Of a stretch of DNA of 46,147 nt, positions 9,083-16,732 are shown piece by piece (position 1 is the stretch's first letter; each line of letters opens with the position of its first letter). The stretch covers positions 1-46,147 of the forward strand of contig PLWV01000018.1 of the NCBI GenBank assembly GCA_003153155.1, read 5' to 3'. The notes beneath the pieces are model-generated. The model was not told where the DNA came from and made no database searches. It saw only the letters and a list, made by a program, of their open reading frames with translations. Source of the stretch: Gallionella sp. Lineage in GTDB: Bacteria > Pseudomonadota > Gammaproteobacteria > Burkholderiales > Gallionellaceae. A program made the translations under genes and the position numbers.

Positions 9083-10870
9083 TTAACGACGTTGCGACCC
9101 AGATCCTATAAAAATTGTGCGGAAATCACTGGTCACATGGCAGCGCTCGCATAGTTGGCCAAACTCACCTTGATGTTTATCGTCATTTTCGTGGCAACCG
9201 ACGCACGAACGCGGAACAACAATATGGTCATCCATCTCTTTTTTATGGCAAGCGTAGCAATCAAGCTTCTTGTGACCGCCATCAAGCTTGAATTTGGTAC
9301 GCTTGTCGTGATCGAAGTCCCATGCTTTCCATGATCGCGCATTGTGGCATGACTCGCATTTCTTACCCAACCGGCGTTTATGAATAGCATCATCGTCTTT
9401 CTTGTGGCAGGAGAAACAATCGGTAGGTGCATCACGGAAAAGCTGCGTCTGGTGGCATTTCTTGCATTCCACTTTTGCATGCGAACCGAGCAGAGGGAAA
9501 GGTGCGCGGCCATGGTCAAATAGCGCATCCTTCCAATTTTTTTCGTTATGACATGATTCGCAGCGTTTGCCCAGTTGGTCCTTGTGAACATCGTCCTTTT
9601 TGTGGCATGAGACGCAATCCGGGCTCAGCTTTTGTTGATAAAGCTTGCCCGTATGGCAAGAAATACATTTAACCGTCTCATGCTTGCCCTTTAATGCATA
9701 TTTCGTATCGCGCGTGTGATCGAAGCTGATCTCTTTCCAGTCTTTTTCCTTGTGGCAAGATTCGCATTTCGTACCAAAATCGCTCTTATGTTTATCTTTG
9801 CTCAGGTGGCAACCAACACAGACGGTTGAAATCTTTTCCTTTGACACCTTTAACTCGGGCTTATGGCAAGCATCACATTTGGTCGTAACGTGTTTACCCA
9901 GCAGCGGAAACTTGGTGTCCTTTTCATGATCGAACCGGGTAGATTTCCACTTCTCCTCGCTGTGGCAAGTTGCACACTTCTCGCCCAATCCATCCTTATG
10001 AACATCGTCTTTGCGGTGGCATGCAACACACGCAGTGGGTGTTTTCTCTTTGTAGAGCGGCCCCTTATGGCAAGCCAGGCATTTCACTGATTCATGCTTG
10101 CCCAGCAACTTGAATTTGGTCTCCAGGTCATGGTTAAACTCGATTTTTTTCCAGTCTTTTTCCGTATGGCAGGTCTCGCATTTTTTGCCGTATTGCCCCT
10201 TATGCTTGTCGACCTTGAGATGACAAGCCACACATTCATGCGGCGCTCCTTTATAGTGGCTCGGGTCAGTATGGCATTTACTGCATTTCACATCCGCGTG
10301 CTTGCCCTTGAGAGCAAAACGAGTCTTTTCGAGCGTGTGATCGAATTTTGTTTCTTTCCAATCACGCTCGTTATGGCAGTTTTTACAATCGGTGCCCAGA
10401 CTGCCCTTGTGTTTATCAACCTTGCGATGACAGGCATTGCAGTCTGAAGGCGCTTCACGATATTTTTTCTTCGTCTCGTGACAATCTTTGCACTTTATTT
10501 TTTCTTGCTTCTGGTGCGCGCCCAACAAGGGAAAGTCAGTCTTCGCGTGGTCGAAGTTTTTCGTATCCAGCACCACGATCTTCGCATCTCGTCCCTTGTG
10601 TTCGGTATGGCAGGTACGGCATTCTTTTTCGTTGAGCCTGCCATGGAATCCCTTATGGTTCAGGACGTCCGCCCCCACTTCTTTGTGGCAGTCCGCACAC
10701 AGTTTGGTCTGCGCTTCTTTGTCAAAGCGAACGTGGCATTCCTTGCACTCTGCTTCGAGCTTGGCGTGCCCCTCGATCACCTCCCCGGGCATCAGCGCGT
10801 ACTCTCCCGCCCCGAACGCGACACCGGAAAAAGACAGGGATAAAGTCAGAAAAATAAGACGTACCAACAT
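9083..10870 (-). CDS. Periplasmic 24-heme c-type cytochrome built of triheme modules
   Basis: The protein has 24 CxxCH motifs in 595 residues. It is built of roughly 65-residue units, each with three heme motifs plus three conserved free histidines in the contexts DKHKG, FDH and GKH, enough for one distal ligand per heme. The composition is very Lys-rich, unlike the Thr/Ser-rich neighbour. The ATG at 10870 starts a clean signal peptide (LIFLTLSLSFSGVAFG, cleaved before AGEY) 10 bases after the stop of the upstream membrane protein; an in-frame ATG at 10915 would overlap that gene. The role is inferred: a long soluble wire carrying electrons across the periplasm between the inner-membrane protein and the outer-membrane module. 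The motif pattern is like the doubled-CxxCH and cytochrome c7 families, but I cannot assign a named orthologue. Confidence 0.88.
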   Translation of the reverse strand: MLVRLIFLTLSLSFSGVAFGAGEYALMPGEVIEGHAKLEAECKECHVRFDKEAQTKLCADCHKEVGADVLNHKGFHGRLNEKECRTCHTEHKGRDAKIVVLDTKNFDHAKTDFPLLGAHQKQEKIKCKDCHETKKKYREAPSDCNACHRKVDKHKGSLGTDCKNCHNERDWKETKFDHTLEKTRFALKGKHADVKCSKCHTDPSHYKGAPHECVACHLKVDKHKGQYGKKCETCHTEKDWKKIEFNHDLETKFKLLGKHESVKCLACHKGPLYKEKTPTACVACHRKDDVHKDGLGEKCATCHSEEKWKSTRFDHEKDTKFPLLGKHVTTKCDACHKPELKVSKEKISTVCVGCHLSKDKHKSDFGTKCESCHKEKDWKEISFDHTRDTKYALKGKHETVKCISCHTGKLYQQKLSPDCVSCHKKDDVHKDQLGKRCESCHNEKNWKDALFDHGRAPFPLLGSHAKVECKKCHQTQLFRDAPTDCFSCHKKDDDAIHKRRLGKKCESCHNARSWKAWDFDHDKRTKFKLDGGHKKLDCYACHKKEMDDHIVVPRSCVGCHENDDKHQGEFGQLCERCHVTSDFRTIFIGSGSQRR

Positions 10871-10880
10871 CCGGCAACAA

Positions 10881-11876
10881 TCAGTACATAAACTTGGTAG
10901 CGATGACATGGACAATGCCGCTAATAGCCAACAACCAAACGAAGGGCGAATGCAGAATATGCCACAAACTGAACAGACGCTCGTAGGATGAAAACTGGGC
11001 TGCCTGCTTCACAGCATCCAGATACTCGTCCATATCCAGCAAAACCGCCTGAAAATGTTGGTCCTGCTGCTGCTTATTCCAACCCTGAGCCTTGGCCAGA
11101 TGGTCGATTGCCTGCTGCAATTCCTGGTGGCATTGAATCGCCAGATTGCGTCGCTGCCAACCCAAGGTCATAAATTTCCAGGCGCGAACGGGGAACGCCC
11201 CCTTTTGAGCAGTAGCCATAGCGCGAAACTGGTGCAATTTCTCGCCAATTCCGGTTGCCTCCATCAAGTGCGCGTTTACCTTGCTCACCTTATTTTGGTT
11301 GGCGTCCACAGCCTGCTGCAATTCCTCCAGATTGGATTTTCGCCCATATAGTCCATGATGTATGCGCTTATAGATGAAGCGCCCTATGATGCCGCTAAAC
11401 GCCACCAGCAACATGGAAAAAAGCGCAACGCCGGCATTCAACGATCTCACATGGAAAGTCGAATGGAACAAGACTAGCACTGGCCCGCCGATACCAAATA
11501 TCATGTGCACCATGAACCAGTAGCGCACGGGTCCCCAGTTCCGCGCCAATGCCATATGTTTGCGAACCGGATAAAGCAGCATCAGCAACATCATCACACC
11601 GCCGACCAAACCAAGGTAATAGCCTATGCCGGTTCCTGGTTTATAAACTAATTCATGAACTGATGCCTCATAATAAACCCACCATGCCGCCGCTATCAGA
11701 ATAATAGTGGCAAACCACACTACTCCGATACCTACGCCAATACGCCGCTCGGCAGCACGCGAACCACCAAATACCGCAACCTCAACTGGATGTTGTTCGG
11801 TACGTCGTTCGGTAGCGTGCAAACTACCGCCAGATGTTCCTACAGCATTTTGATCACGAGAAAATTCAGATGACAT
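10881..11876 (-). CDS. Inner-membrane His-rich protein, b-type cytochrome-like
   Basis: 331 residues from the ATG at 11876, which has AGGTGG six bases upstream. After a hydrophilic N-terminus there are four membrane helices (about 46-68, 84-103, 120-140, 146-168), a long helical soluble segment (about 180-300) and a fifth helix at the C-terminus. Histidines sit in or near helices, e.g. MVHMIFGIG, LVLFHSTFH, KRIHHGLYG, LWHILHSP and GIVHVIATK, as expected for bis-His b hemes in ferric-reductase-like or cytochrome b proteins. The gene starts 2 bases after the stop of the 75-aa gene and ends 10 bases before the 24-heme cytochrome, so the three look co-translated. The inferred job is electron exchange between the quinone pool or a cytoplasmic donor and the periplasmic cytochrome. 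Heme binding is predicted from histidine placement only. Confidence 0.75.
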   Translation of the reverse strand: MSSEFSRDQNAVGTSGGSLHATERRTEQHPVEVAVFGGSRAAERRIGVGIGVVWFATIILIAAAWWVYYEASVHELVYKPGTGIGYYLGLVGGVMMLLMLLYPVRKHMALARNWGPVRYWFMVHMIFGIGGPVLVLFHSTFHVRSLNAGVALFSMLLVAFSGIIGRFIYKRIHHGLYGRKSNLEELQQAVDANQNKVSKVNAHLMEATGIGEKLHQFRAMATAQKGAFPVRAWKFMTLGWQRRNLAIQCHQELQQAIDHLAKAQGWNKQQQDQHFQAVLLDMDEYLDAVKQAAQFSSYERLFSLWHILHSPFVWLLAISGIVHVIATKFMY

Positions 11877-11878
11877 AC

Positions 11879-12106
11879 CTATCCACCTATTGCACAAACC
11901 TCAATTAAACAATCGAAAAATAATTTGTTAAAATGGTACCACACATCGAAATCAGCCTCCGAAACGCCATCTGGGCCACGCGCCCCTATTGCCTCACGTA
12001 AAAACCTGAGTAAAACTTGATCCGTTATTTCTCCGCCTTGAATTTCCTCAGTCACATGAGTAGACTGCATAAATCGGAACGCACTTTTTTTTCCAAATAT
12101 TGACAT
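11879..12106 (-). CDS. Small conserved-looking protein, first in the cytochrome operon
   Basis: A 75-residue soluble, mixed-charge protein starting MSIFGKKSAFRFMQ and ending EVCAIGG; I do not recognise the family. Its stop is followed after two bases by the start of the membrane b-cytochrome-like gene, and that gene's ribosome-binding site lies inside its last codons, an arrangement typical of a real coupled gene. The frame is open to 12184, but the ATG at 12106 gives a more protein-like N-terminus. No signal peptide or membrane helix is visible, so a cytoplasmic regulatory or assembly role is possible but unsupported. Confidence 0.5.
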   Translation of the reverse strand: MSIFGKKSAFRFMQSTHVTEEIQGGEITDQVLLRFLREAIGARGPDGVSEADFDVWYHFNKLFFDCLIEVCAIGG

Positions 12107-12239
12107 CACAAACTTGGTACCAGTATTTTCGGTGTTTTGGTATATGCCGTGTTTACAAACACCTTCTTGACCCTTCCGAAACATCCCAAGAAATATATTT
12201 GACGAAATTCACATTTGCATCGACAGGCCACATACCAAC
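12107..12239. promoter_or_regulatory. Divergent promoter region of the electron-transfer locus
   Basis: 133 bp separate the first minus-strand gene from the plus-strand oxidoreductase gene. Both must start transcription here or inside the neighbouring gene, so joint regulation is plausible. A hairpin-forming GTGTTTACAAACAC lies near 12150-12165. I could not place promoter boxes reliably. Confidence 0.4.
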
Positions 12240-13562
12240 ATGAGCGATCAGTTATTCATCTACTTGCTTTATGTACTGCCCTTAACGGTGCCGTTGATTC
12301 TATATCTATTCAAACGTAATCGCCGCCAAAAGATTGCCGAGGAAACTTGGCATGAAGCGGTAGAGTCCGGACTGACTGAGCCCTCGACTCTCCATCCTGT
12401 GATCGACCTCAATCAATGTCTCGGGTCCGGTGCCTGCGCTGAAGCCTGCCCTGAACAAGCGATAGGCATAATCGACGGGAAAGGCGTGCTCATCAGCCCT
12501 GCACTTTGCATAGGTCACGGTGCTTGTGCCACTGCCTGCCCTGTTGGCGCAATTAAACTTGTTTTTGGCACCGAAACCCGAGGAGTAGACATCCCGAAGC
12601 TCACACCCAACTTCGAGACCAATGTTCCCGGCATTTTTATCGCAGGAGAACTCGGGGGCATGGGCTTGATAAGAAAAGCCGTGGAACAGGGACGCCAGGC
12701 GATGGAATCAATCTTGAAGCGAGGTCGCACCAAAACACCGCATGATGTAGTCGTCATCGGGGCCGGTCCCGCCGGCATTGCCGCCACCCTTGCCGCAAAA
12801 CATCATGGCCTGCGCTGTGTGACTCTCGAACAGGAAGAGACTTTCGGCGGCACCACGCTACACTATCCCCGAGGGAAAATCGTCATGACAGCGCCCATGA
12901 ACCTTCCCATCATCGGCAAAGTGAACATTAAAGAAATAAGCAAAGAGTCGCTGATGAAGCTTTGGGAGGATGTGGTCACCAAGGCAGGCATCAAGATCAA
13001 CTTCGGCGAACGTATGGAAAAGATCGAGCGCCAGGGTGATGCATTTTTTATCGTCACCAATCGCACCAATTACCTCACACATAGCGTGCTTCTTTCTATC
13101 GGTCGGCGCGGTACACCGCGCAAGCTGGATGTCCCAGGCGAAGAGCTGGAAAAGGTGGTATATCGCCTGATCGATCCGGAACAATATCGAGGGAAGCATG
13201 TGTTAGTGGTCGGCGGCGGAGATGCGGCACTGGAAGCTGCCGGGTCGATTTCCAGAGAGCCCGGCACTACGGTCACTCTCAGCTACCGCAGCAACGCCTT
13301 CAGCCGCGTAAAACCGAAAAATCGAGAGCTTACCGAAGAGGCGAGCAATTCCGGGCATCTATCCGTGTTGCTCGAATCGACCGTCAAAGAAATCAGGTCA
13401 GCCACCGTTCTGCTCAATCAAAAAGGCACCGCAATCGAACTGCCCAACGATGCGGTCATCGTCTGCGCGGGGGGAATATTACCAACACCGCTGCTCAAGG
13501 AAATCGGGATTCAAATCGAAACCCGCCACGGCACTGGCAGCTATAACCAAATGAAAAAATAA
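12240..13562 (+). CDS. Membrane-anchored FeS/FAD-dependent NAD(P) oxidoreductase
   Basis: 440 residues. A hydrophobic anchor (about 5-24) is followed by two ferredoxin-like motifs, C60-x5-C66-x3-C70-P and C90-x5-C96-x3-C100-P. Compared with the classical CxxCxxCxxxCP motif, the second cysteine is Ser63 in one and His93 in the other, so each cluster has three cysteines. Next is the segment PGIFIAGELGGMGLIRKAVE, normally found near the C-terminus of thioredoxin-reductase-like flavoproteins, then the dinucleotide site VVIGAGPAGIAA (about 171-182) and a second Rossmann motif VLVVGGGDAALEAA. The CxxC redox disulfide of thioredoxin reductase is absent. It diverges from the cytochrome operon; I infer that it links NAD(P)H or ferredoxin to the inner-membrane end of the conduit, in either direction. 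From memory, similar proteins occur beside multiheme cytochromes elsewhere. Confidence 0.82.
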   Translation: MSDQLFIYLLYVLPLTVPLILYLFKRNRRQKIAEETWHEAVESGLTEPSTLHPVIDLNQCLGSGACAEACPEQAIGIIDGKGVLISPALCIGHGACATACPVGAIKLVFGTETRGVDIPKLTPNFETNVPGIFIAGELGGMGLIRKAVEQGRQAMESILKRGRTKTPHDVVVIGAGPAGIAATLAAKHHGLRCVTLEQEETFGGTTLHYPRGKIVMTAPMNLPIIGKVNIKEISKESLMKLWEDVVTKAGIKINFGERMEKIERQGDAFFIVTNRTNYLTHSVLLSIGRRGTPRKLDVPGEELEKVVYRLIDPEQYRGKHVLVVGGGDAALEAAGSISREPGTTVTLSYRSNAFSRVKPKNRELTEEASNSGHLSVLLESTVKEIRSATVLLNQKGTAIELPNDAVIVCAGGILPTPLLKEIGIQIETRHGTGSYNQMKK

Positions 13563-13610
13563 TGATAATAAGTGGCACGGAAATATCACTTCGTCGAGTG
13601 GCGTAATCAG

Positions 13611-13690
13611 GATTGAGGATTGAGGATCAAGGATTGAGATAAAAGCGGAGCAATGGGTTTTACTCACTCCTCGATCCTCAATCCTCAATC
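13611..13690. terminator. Long inverted repeat between convergent genes
   Basis: The arms GATTGAGGATTGAGGATC (13611-13628) and its exact complement (13673-13690) extend inward with two mismatches to 28 bp, then a TAAAA/TTTTA pairing, leaving a 13-base loop. Each arm is itself a tandem of the GGATTGA unit. It separates two converging genes and overlaps the stop codon of the decarboxylase gene, so it could terminate both transcripts. It may equally be a member of a dispersed repeat family. Confidence 0.6.
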
Positions 13691-15936
13691 TACCGTACGC
13701 AGTCCACGAAATAGCATTTCCCGCCATCTGCTTCTTCCGCGACGAGGCCGTGAATGTCGGTTTCGAAGCCGGGGAATTTTTCGTTGAAATCGCGCGCGAA
13801 CTTGAGATAGTCTACGATGGTTTTATTGAATATCTCGCCCGGGATCAACAATGGGATACCCGGCGGATAGGGGGTCAACAGCACCGCCGTAATGCGGCCT
13901 TCGAGTTGGTCGATTTCCACACGCTCGATCTCATCGTGCGCCATTTTGGCGAACGCATCGGACGGCTTCATCGCCGGCTGCATGTCGGACAAATACATCT
14001 CGGTGGTCATGCGCGCCACGTTGTGTGTCTTGTAAGCATCGTGAATCTGCTGGCACAGGTCGCGCAGGCCAACTCGCTCATAGCGGGGATGAACTACTGC
14101 GAATTCCGGCAGGATGCGCCAGATCGGCTGGTTGCGATCATAATCGTCCTTGAACTGTTGCAACGCGGTGAGCAGCGTGTTCCAGCGTCCCTTGGTGATG
14201 CCGATGGTGAACATGATGAAGAACGAATACAGTCCGCATTTCTCGACGATCACGCCGTGCTCGGCCAAATATTTGGTGACCATAGAAGCAGGTATGCCGC
14301 TGTCGGAAAAGTCTCCGTCCACATCCAGACCCGGCGTGATGATGGTCGCCTTGATCGGATCAAGCATGTTGAAACCGGCAGCCAGCTTGCCGAAACCATG
14401 CCACTTGTCATCGGTATGCAACACCCAGTCCTCTCGCGAACCGATGCCTTCCTCGGCAAGGTTGTCCGGTCCCCACACCTTGAACCACCAGTCCTTGCCG
14501 AACTCGTCGTCCACTTTGCGCATGGCGCGTCGGAAATCCAGCGCCTCGGCAATTGATTCCTCCACCAACGCCGTGCCACCGGGCGGCTCCATCATCGCCG
14601 CTGCCACGTCGCACGAGGCGATGATCGCGTACTGCGGACTGGTGGAAGTGTGCATCAAATAAGCTTCGTTAAAGATATGCCGATTCAACTTATGACTCTC
14701 CGATTCACGCACCAGGATCTGCGAGGCTTGCGACAATCCCGCCAATAATTTATGCGTGGACTGTGTGGCGAAAATCATCGACTCTTTGGCGCGCGGCCGA
14801 TATTTGCCGATGGCGTGCATGTCATTGTAAAAATCATGGAAAGCCGCATGCGGCAGCCAGGCTTCATCGAAGTGCAAGGTGTCGATGCGCCCGTCCAGCA
14901 TCTCCTTCAACATTTCCACGTTATACACAACGCCGTCGTAGGTACTCTGGGTGATGGTCAGGATGCGCGGCTTCTTGGTCTTGTCCTTGATGAACGGATT
15001 TGCGTCGATCTTGCGCTGGATGCTTTCCGGCTCAAATTCGGACTTCGGGATCGGCCCGATGATGCCGTAGTGATTGCGCGTCGGCGTCAGAAATACCGGC
15101 ACTGCACCGGTCATTATGATCGCGTGCAGGACGGATTTATGGCAGTTGCGATCCACCACCACAATGTCATCGGGTGCCACGGTGGAATGCCACACGATCT
15201 TGTTGGAAGTGGAAGTGCCGTTGGTGACGAAGAACAAATGATCGGCATTAAAAATACGCGCCGCATTGCGCTCCGAGGCCGCCACCGGCCCGGTGTGATC
15301 GAGCAACTGGCCAAGCTCATCCACCGCATTGCACACGTCGGCACGCAGCATGTTCTCGCCAAAAAACTGGTGGAACATCTGCCCGACCGGCGATTTCAAA
15401 AACGCCACACCGCCCGAGTGTCCGGGACAGTGCCACGAGTAGGAGCCATCCTGCGCGTAATGCAACAAGGCGCGAAAGAACGGCGGCGCCAGCGAATCCA
15501 GATAAGCCTTGGCCTCGCGGATAATGTGGCGCGCCACGAATTCCGGCGTGTCCTCGTGCATGTGAATGAAGCCGTGCAACTCGCGCAGCACATCATTCGG
15601 AATATGCCGCGAAGTGCGCGTCTCGCCGTACAGGTAAATCGGAATATCAGCGTTCTTGAAGCGAATCTCCTGGACGAACGCGCGCAAGCTCTTCAGCGCG
15701 ACTTCGGTTTCCTCCGCACTGCCCGCACCGAATTCCTCATCGTCAATCGACAGCAAAAATGCCGAGGCGCGGCTCTGCTGCTGCGCGAACGAAGTCAGAT
15801 CGCCATAACTGGTGACCCCGAGGATTTCCATCCCCTCTTTTTCAATGGCCTCGGCCAAGGCGCGAATACCCAACCCGCTGGCATTCTCAGAGCGGAAGTC
15901 TTCATCGATGATGACAATAGGAAAGCGGAATTTCAT
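13690..15936 (-). CDS. Arginine/lysine/ornithine decarboxylase (PLP fold type I)
   Basis: 748 residues with the three-part layout of the Orn/Lys/Arg decarboxylase family: an N-terminal receiver-like wing domain (about 1-140), the PLP-binding core, and a C-terminal domain. The PLP lysine is Lys396 in QSTHKLLAGLSQAS; other signatures are the PGHSGG segment in the core start and HFDEAWLPHAAF. The enzyme decarboxylates a basic amino acid to a polyamine or agmatine; the length is closest to biodegradative arginine decarboxylase (AdiA type), but substrate cannot be read from sequence alone. A strong ribosome-binding site, AGGGAG, precedes the ATG. The stop codon lies inside the long inverted repeat shared with the converging oxidoreductase gene. 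Possible roles are polyamine synthesis or acid resistance; no transporter is adjacent. Confidence 0.88.
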   Translation of the reverse strand: MKFRFPIVIIDEDFRSENASGLGIRALAEAIEKEGMEILGVTSYGDLTSFAQQQSRASAFLLSIDDEEFGAGSAEETEVALKSLRAFVQEIRFKNADIPIYLYGETRTSRHIPNDVLRELHGFIHMHEDTPEFVARHIIREAKAYLDSLAPPFFRALLHYAQDGSYSWHCPGHSGGVAFLKSPVGQMFHQFFGENMLRADVCNAVDELGQLLDHTGPVAASERNAARIFNADHLFFVTNGTSTSNKIVWHSTVAPDDIVVVDRNCHKSVLHAIIMTGAVPVFLTPTRNHYGIIGPIPKSEFEPESIQRKIDANPFIKDKTKKPRILTITQSTYDGVVYNVEMLKEMLDGRIDTLHFDEAWLPHAAFHDFYNDMHAIGKYRPRAKESMIFATQSTHKLLAGLSQASQILVRESESHKLNRHIFNEAYLMHTSTSPQYAIIASCDVAAAMMEPPGGTALVEESIAEALDFRRAMRKVDDEFGKDWWFKVWGPDNLAEEGIGSREDWVLHTDDKWHGFGKLAAGFNMLDPIKATIITPGLDVDGDFSDSGIPASMVTKYLAEHGVIVEKCGLYSFFIMFTIGITKGRWNTLLTALQQFKDDYDRNQPIWRILPEFAVVHPRYERVGLRDLCQQIHDAYKTHNVARMTTEMYLSDMQPAMKPSDAFAKMAHDEIERVEIDQLEGRITAVLLTPYPPGIPLLIPGEIFNKTIVDYLKFARDFNEKFPGFETDIHGLVAEEADGGKCYFVDCVR

Positions 15937-16044
15937 TGTTTACTCCCTGTGGGGATAACGAATTGGCGCGGATTGTCGCAGATTTCTGAGGTGGTGTGAA
16001 AAAGGATTTGCCGGTTTTGAACAACAAACCCCGCGACTCTGGAA

Positions 16045-16611
16045 TTACATCTTGGGCAGCGTCACACCAACTTGCCCCTGATACTTGCCACCGCGATCTT
16101 TATAGGACGTTTCGCAGACTTCATCGCTCTCGAAGAACAGCACTTGCGCTATGCCCTCGTTAGCGTAAATCTTGGCGGGCAGCGGAGTGGTATTGGAAAA
16201 CTCCAGCGTCACATAGCCTTCCCACTCCGGCTCGAACGGTGTGACGTTGACGATGATGCCGCAGCGCGCATAAGTGGACTTGCCCAGGCAGATGGTCAAT
16301 ACACTGCGCGGGATGCGGAAATATTCGACGGTACGCGCCAGCGCAAAAGAGTTGGGCGGGATGATGCAGTAATCGGCAGTTACCTCGACGAAGGAATTCG
16401 GATCGAAATTCTTCGGATCGACGATGGTGCTGTTGATGTTGGTGAACAGCTTGAATTCGTTGGAGCAGCGAATATCGTAACCATAGCTGGATGTGCCATA
16501 CGATACGATGCGCTTGCCGTCGATCTCCTTCACCTGATTCGGCTCGAACGGTTCGATCATTTTGTGCTGCTGCGCCATGCGGCGTATCCATTTGTCTGAC
16601 TTGATGCTCAT
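16045..16611 (-). CDS. dcd: dCTP deaminase
   Basis: Converts dCTP to dUTP, feeding dTMP synthesis by ThyA encoded in the same window. The 188-residue protein carries the family motifs [19 protein letters not shown] and [15 protein letters not shown] with the catalytic glutamate, and [11 protein letters not shown] near the N-terminus. The ATG at 16611 has AGAGGA upstream and gives the typical length; an upstream in-frame start at 16644 is less likely. It diverges from metG across 121 bp. Confidence 0.95.
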   Translation of the reverse strand: MSIKSDKWIRRMAQQHKMIEPFEPNQVKEIDGKRIVSYGTSSYGYDIRCSNEFKLFTNINSTIVDPKNFDPNSFVEVTADYCIIPPNSFALARTVEYFRIPRSVLTICLGKSTYARCGIIVNVTPFEPEWEGYVTLEFSNTTPLPAKIYANEGIAQVLFFESDEVCETSYKDRGGKYQGQVGVTLPKM

Positions 16612-16732
16612 CGCTATTCCTCTTAAAAGTGTTCCGTACTGCATTTTGCACGGGCGCGATTTTAACCAATTCGCCGCTGTCGCGCGCGATTTGCTAAAAT
16701 CCGCGTCTTTATAGCATTTCGGTTAGTTCACG
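16612..16732 (+). promoter_or_regulatory. Divergent dcd/metG region with candidate metG promoter
   Basis: An extended -10 box, TTGCTAAAAT (16690-16699), lies about 33 bases before the metG ATG; a plausible but poor -35 (TTCGCC) is about 18 bases upstream. The sequence between it and the start has no obvious T-box or riboswitch. Confidence 0.35.

Noticed and set aside
14752..15999. 415-aa plus-strand ORF
   Set aside because: It lies antisense to the amino-acid decarboxylase and has no recognisable domain.
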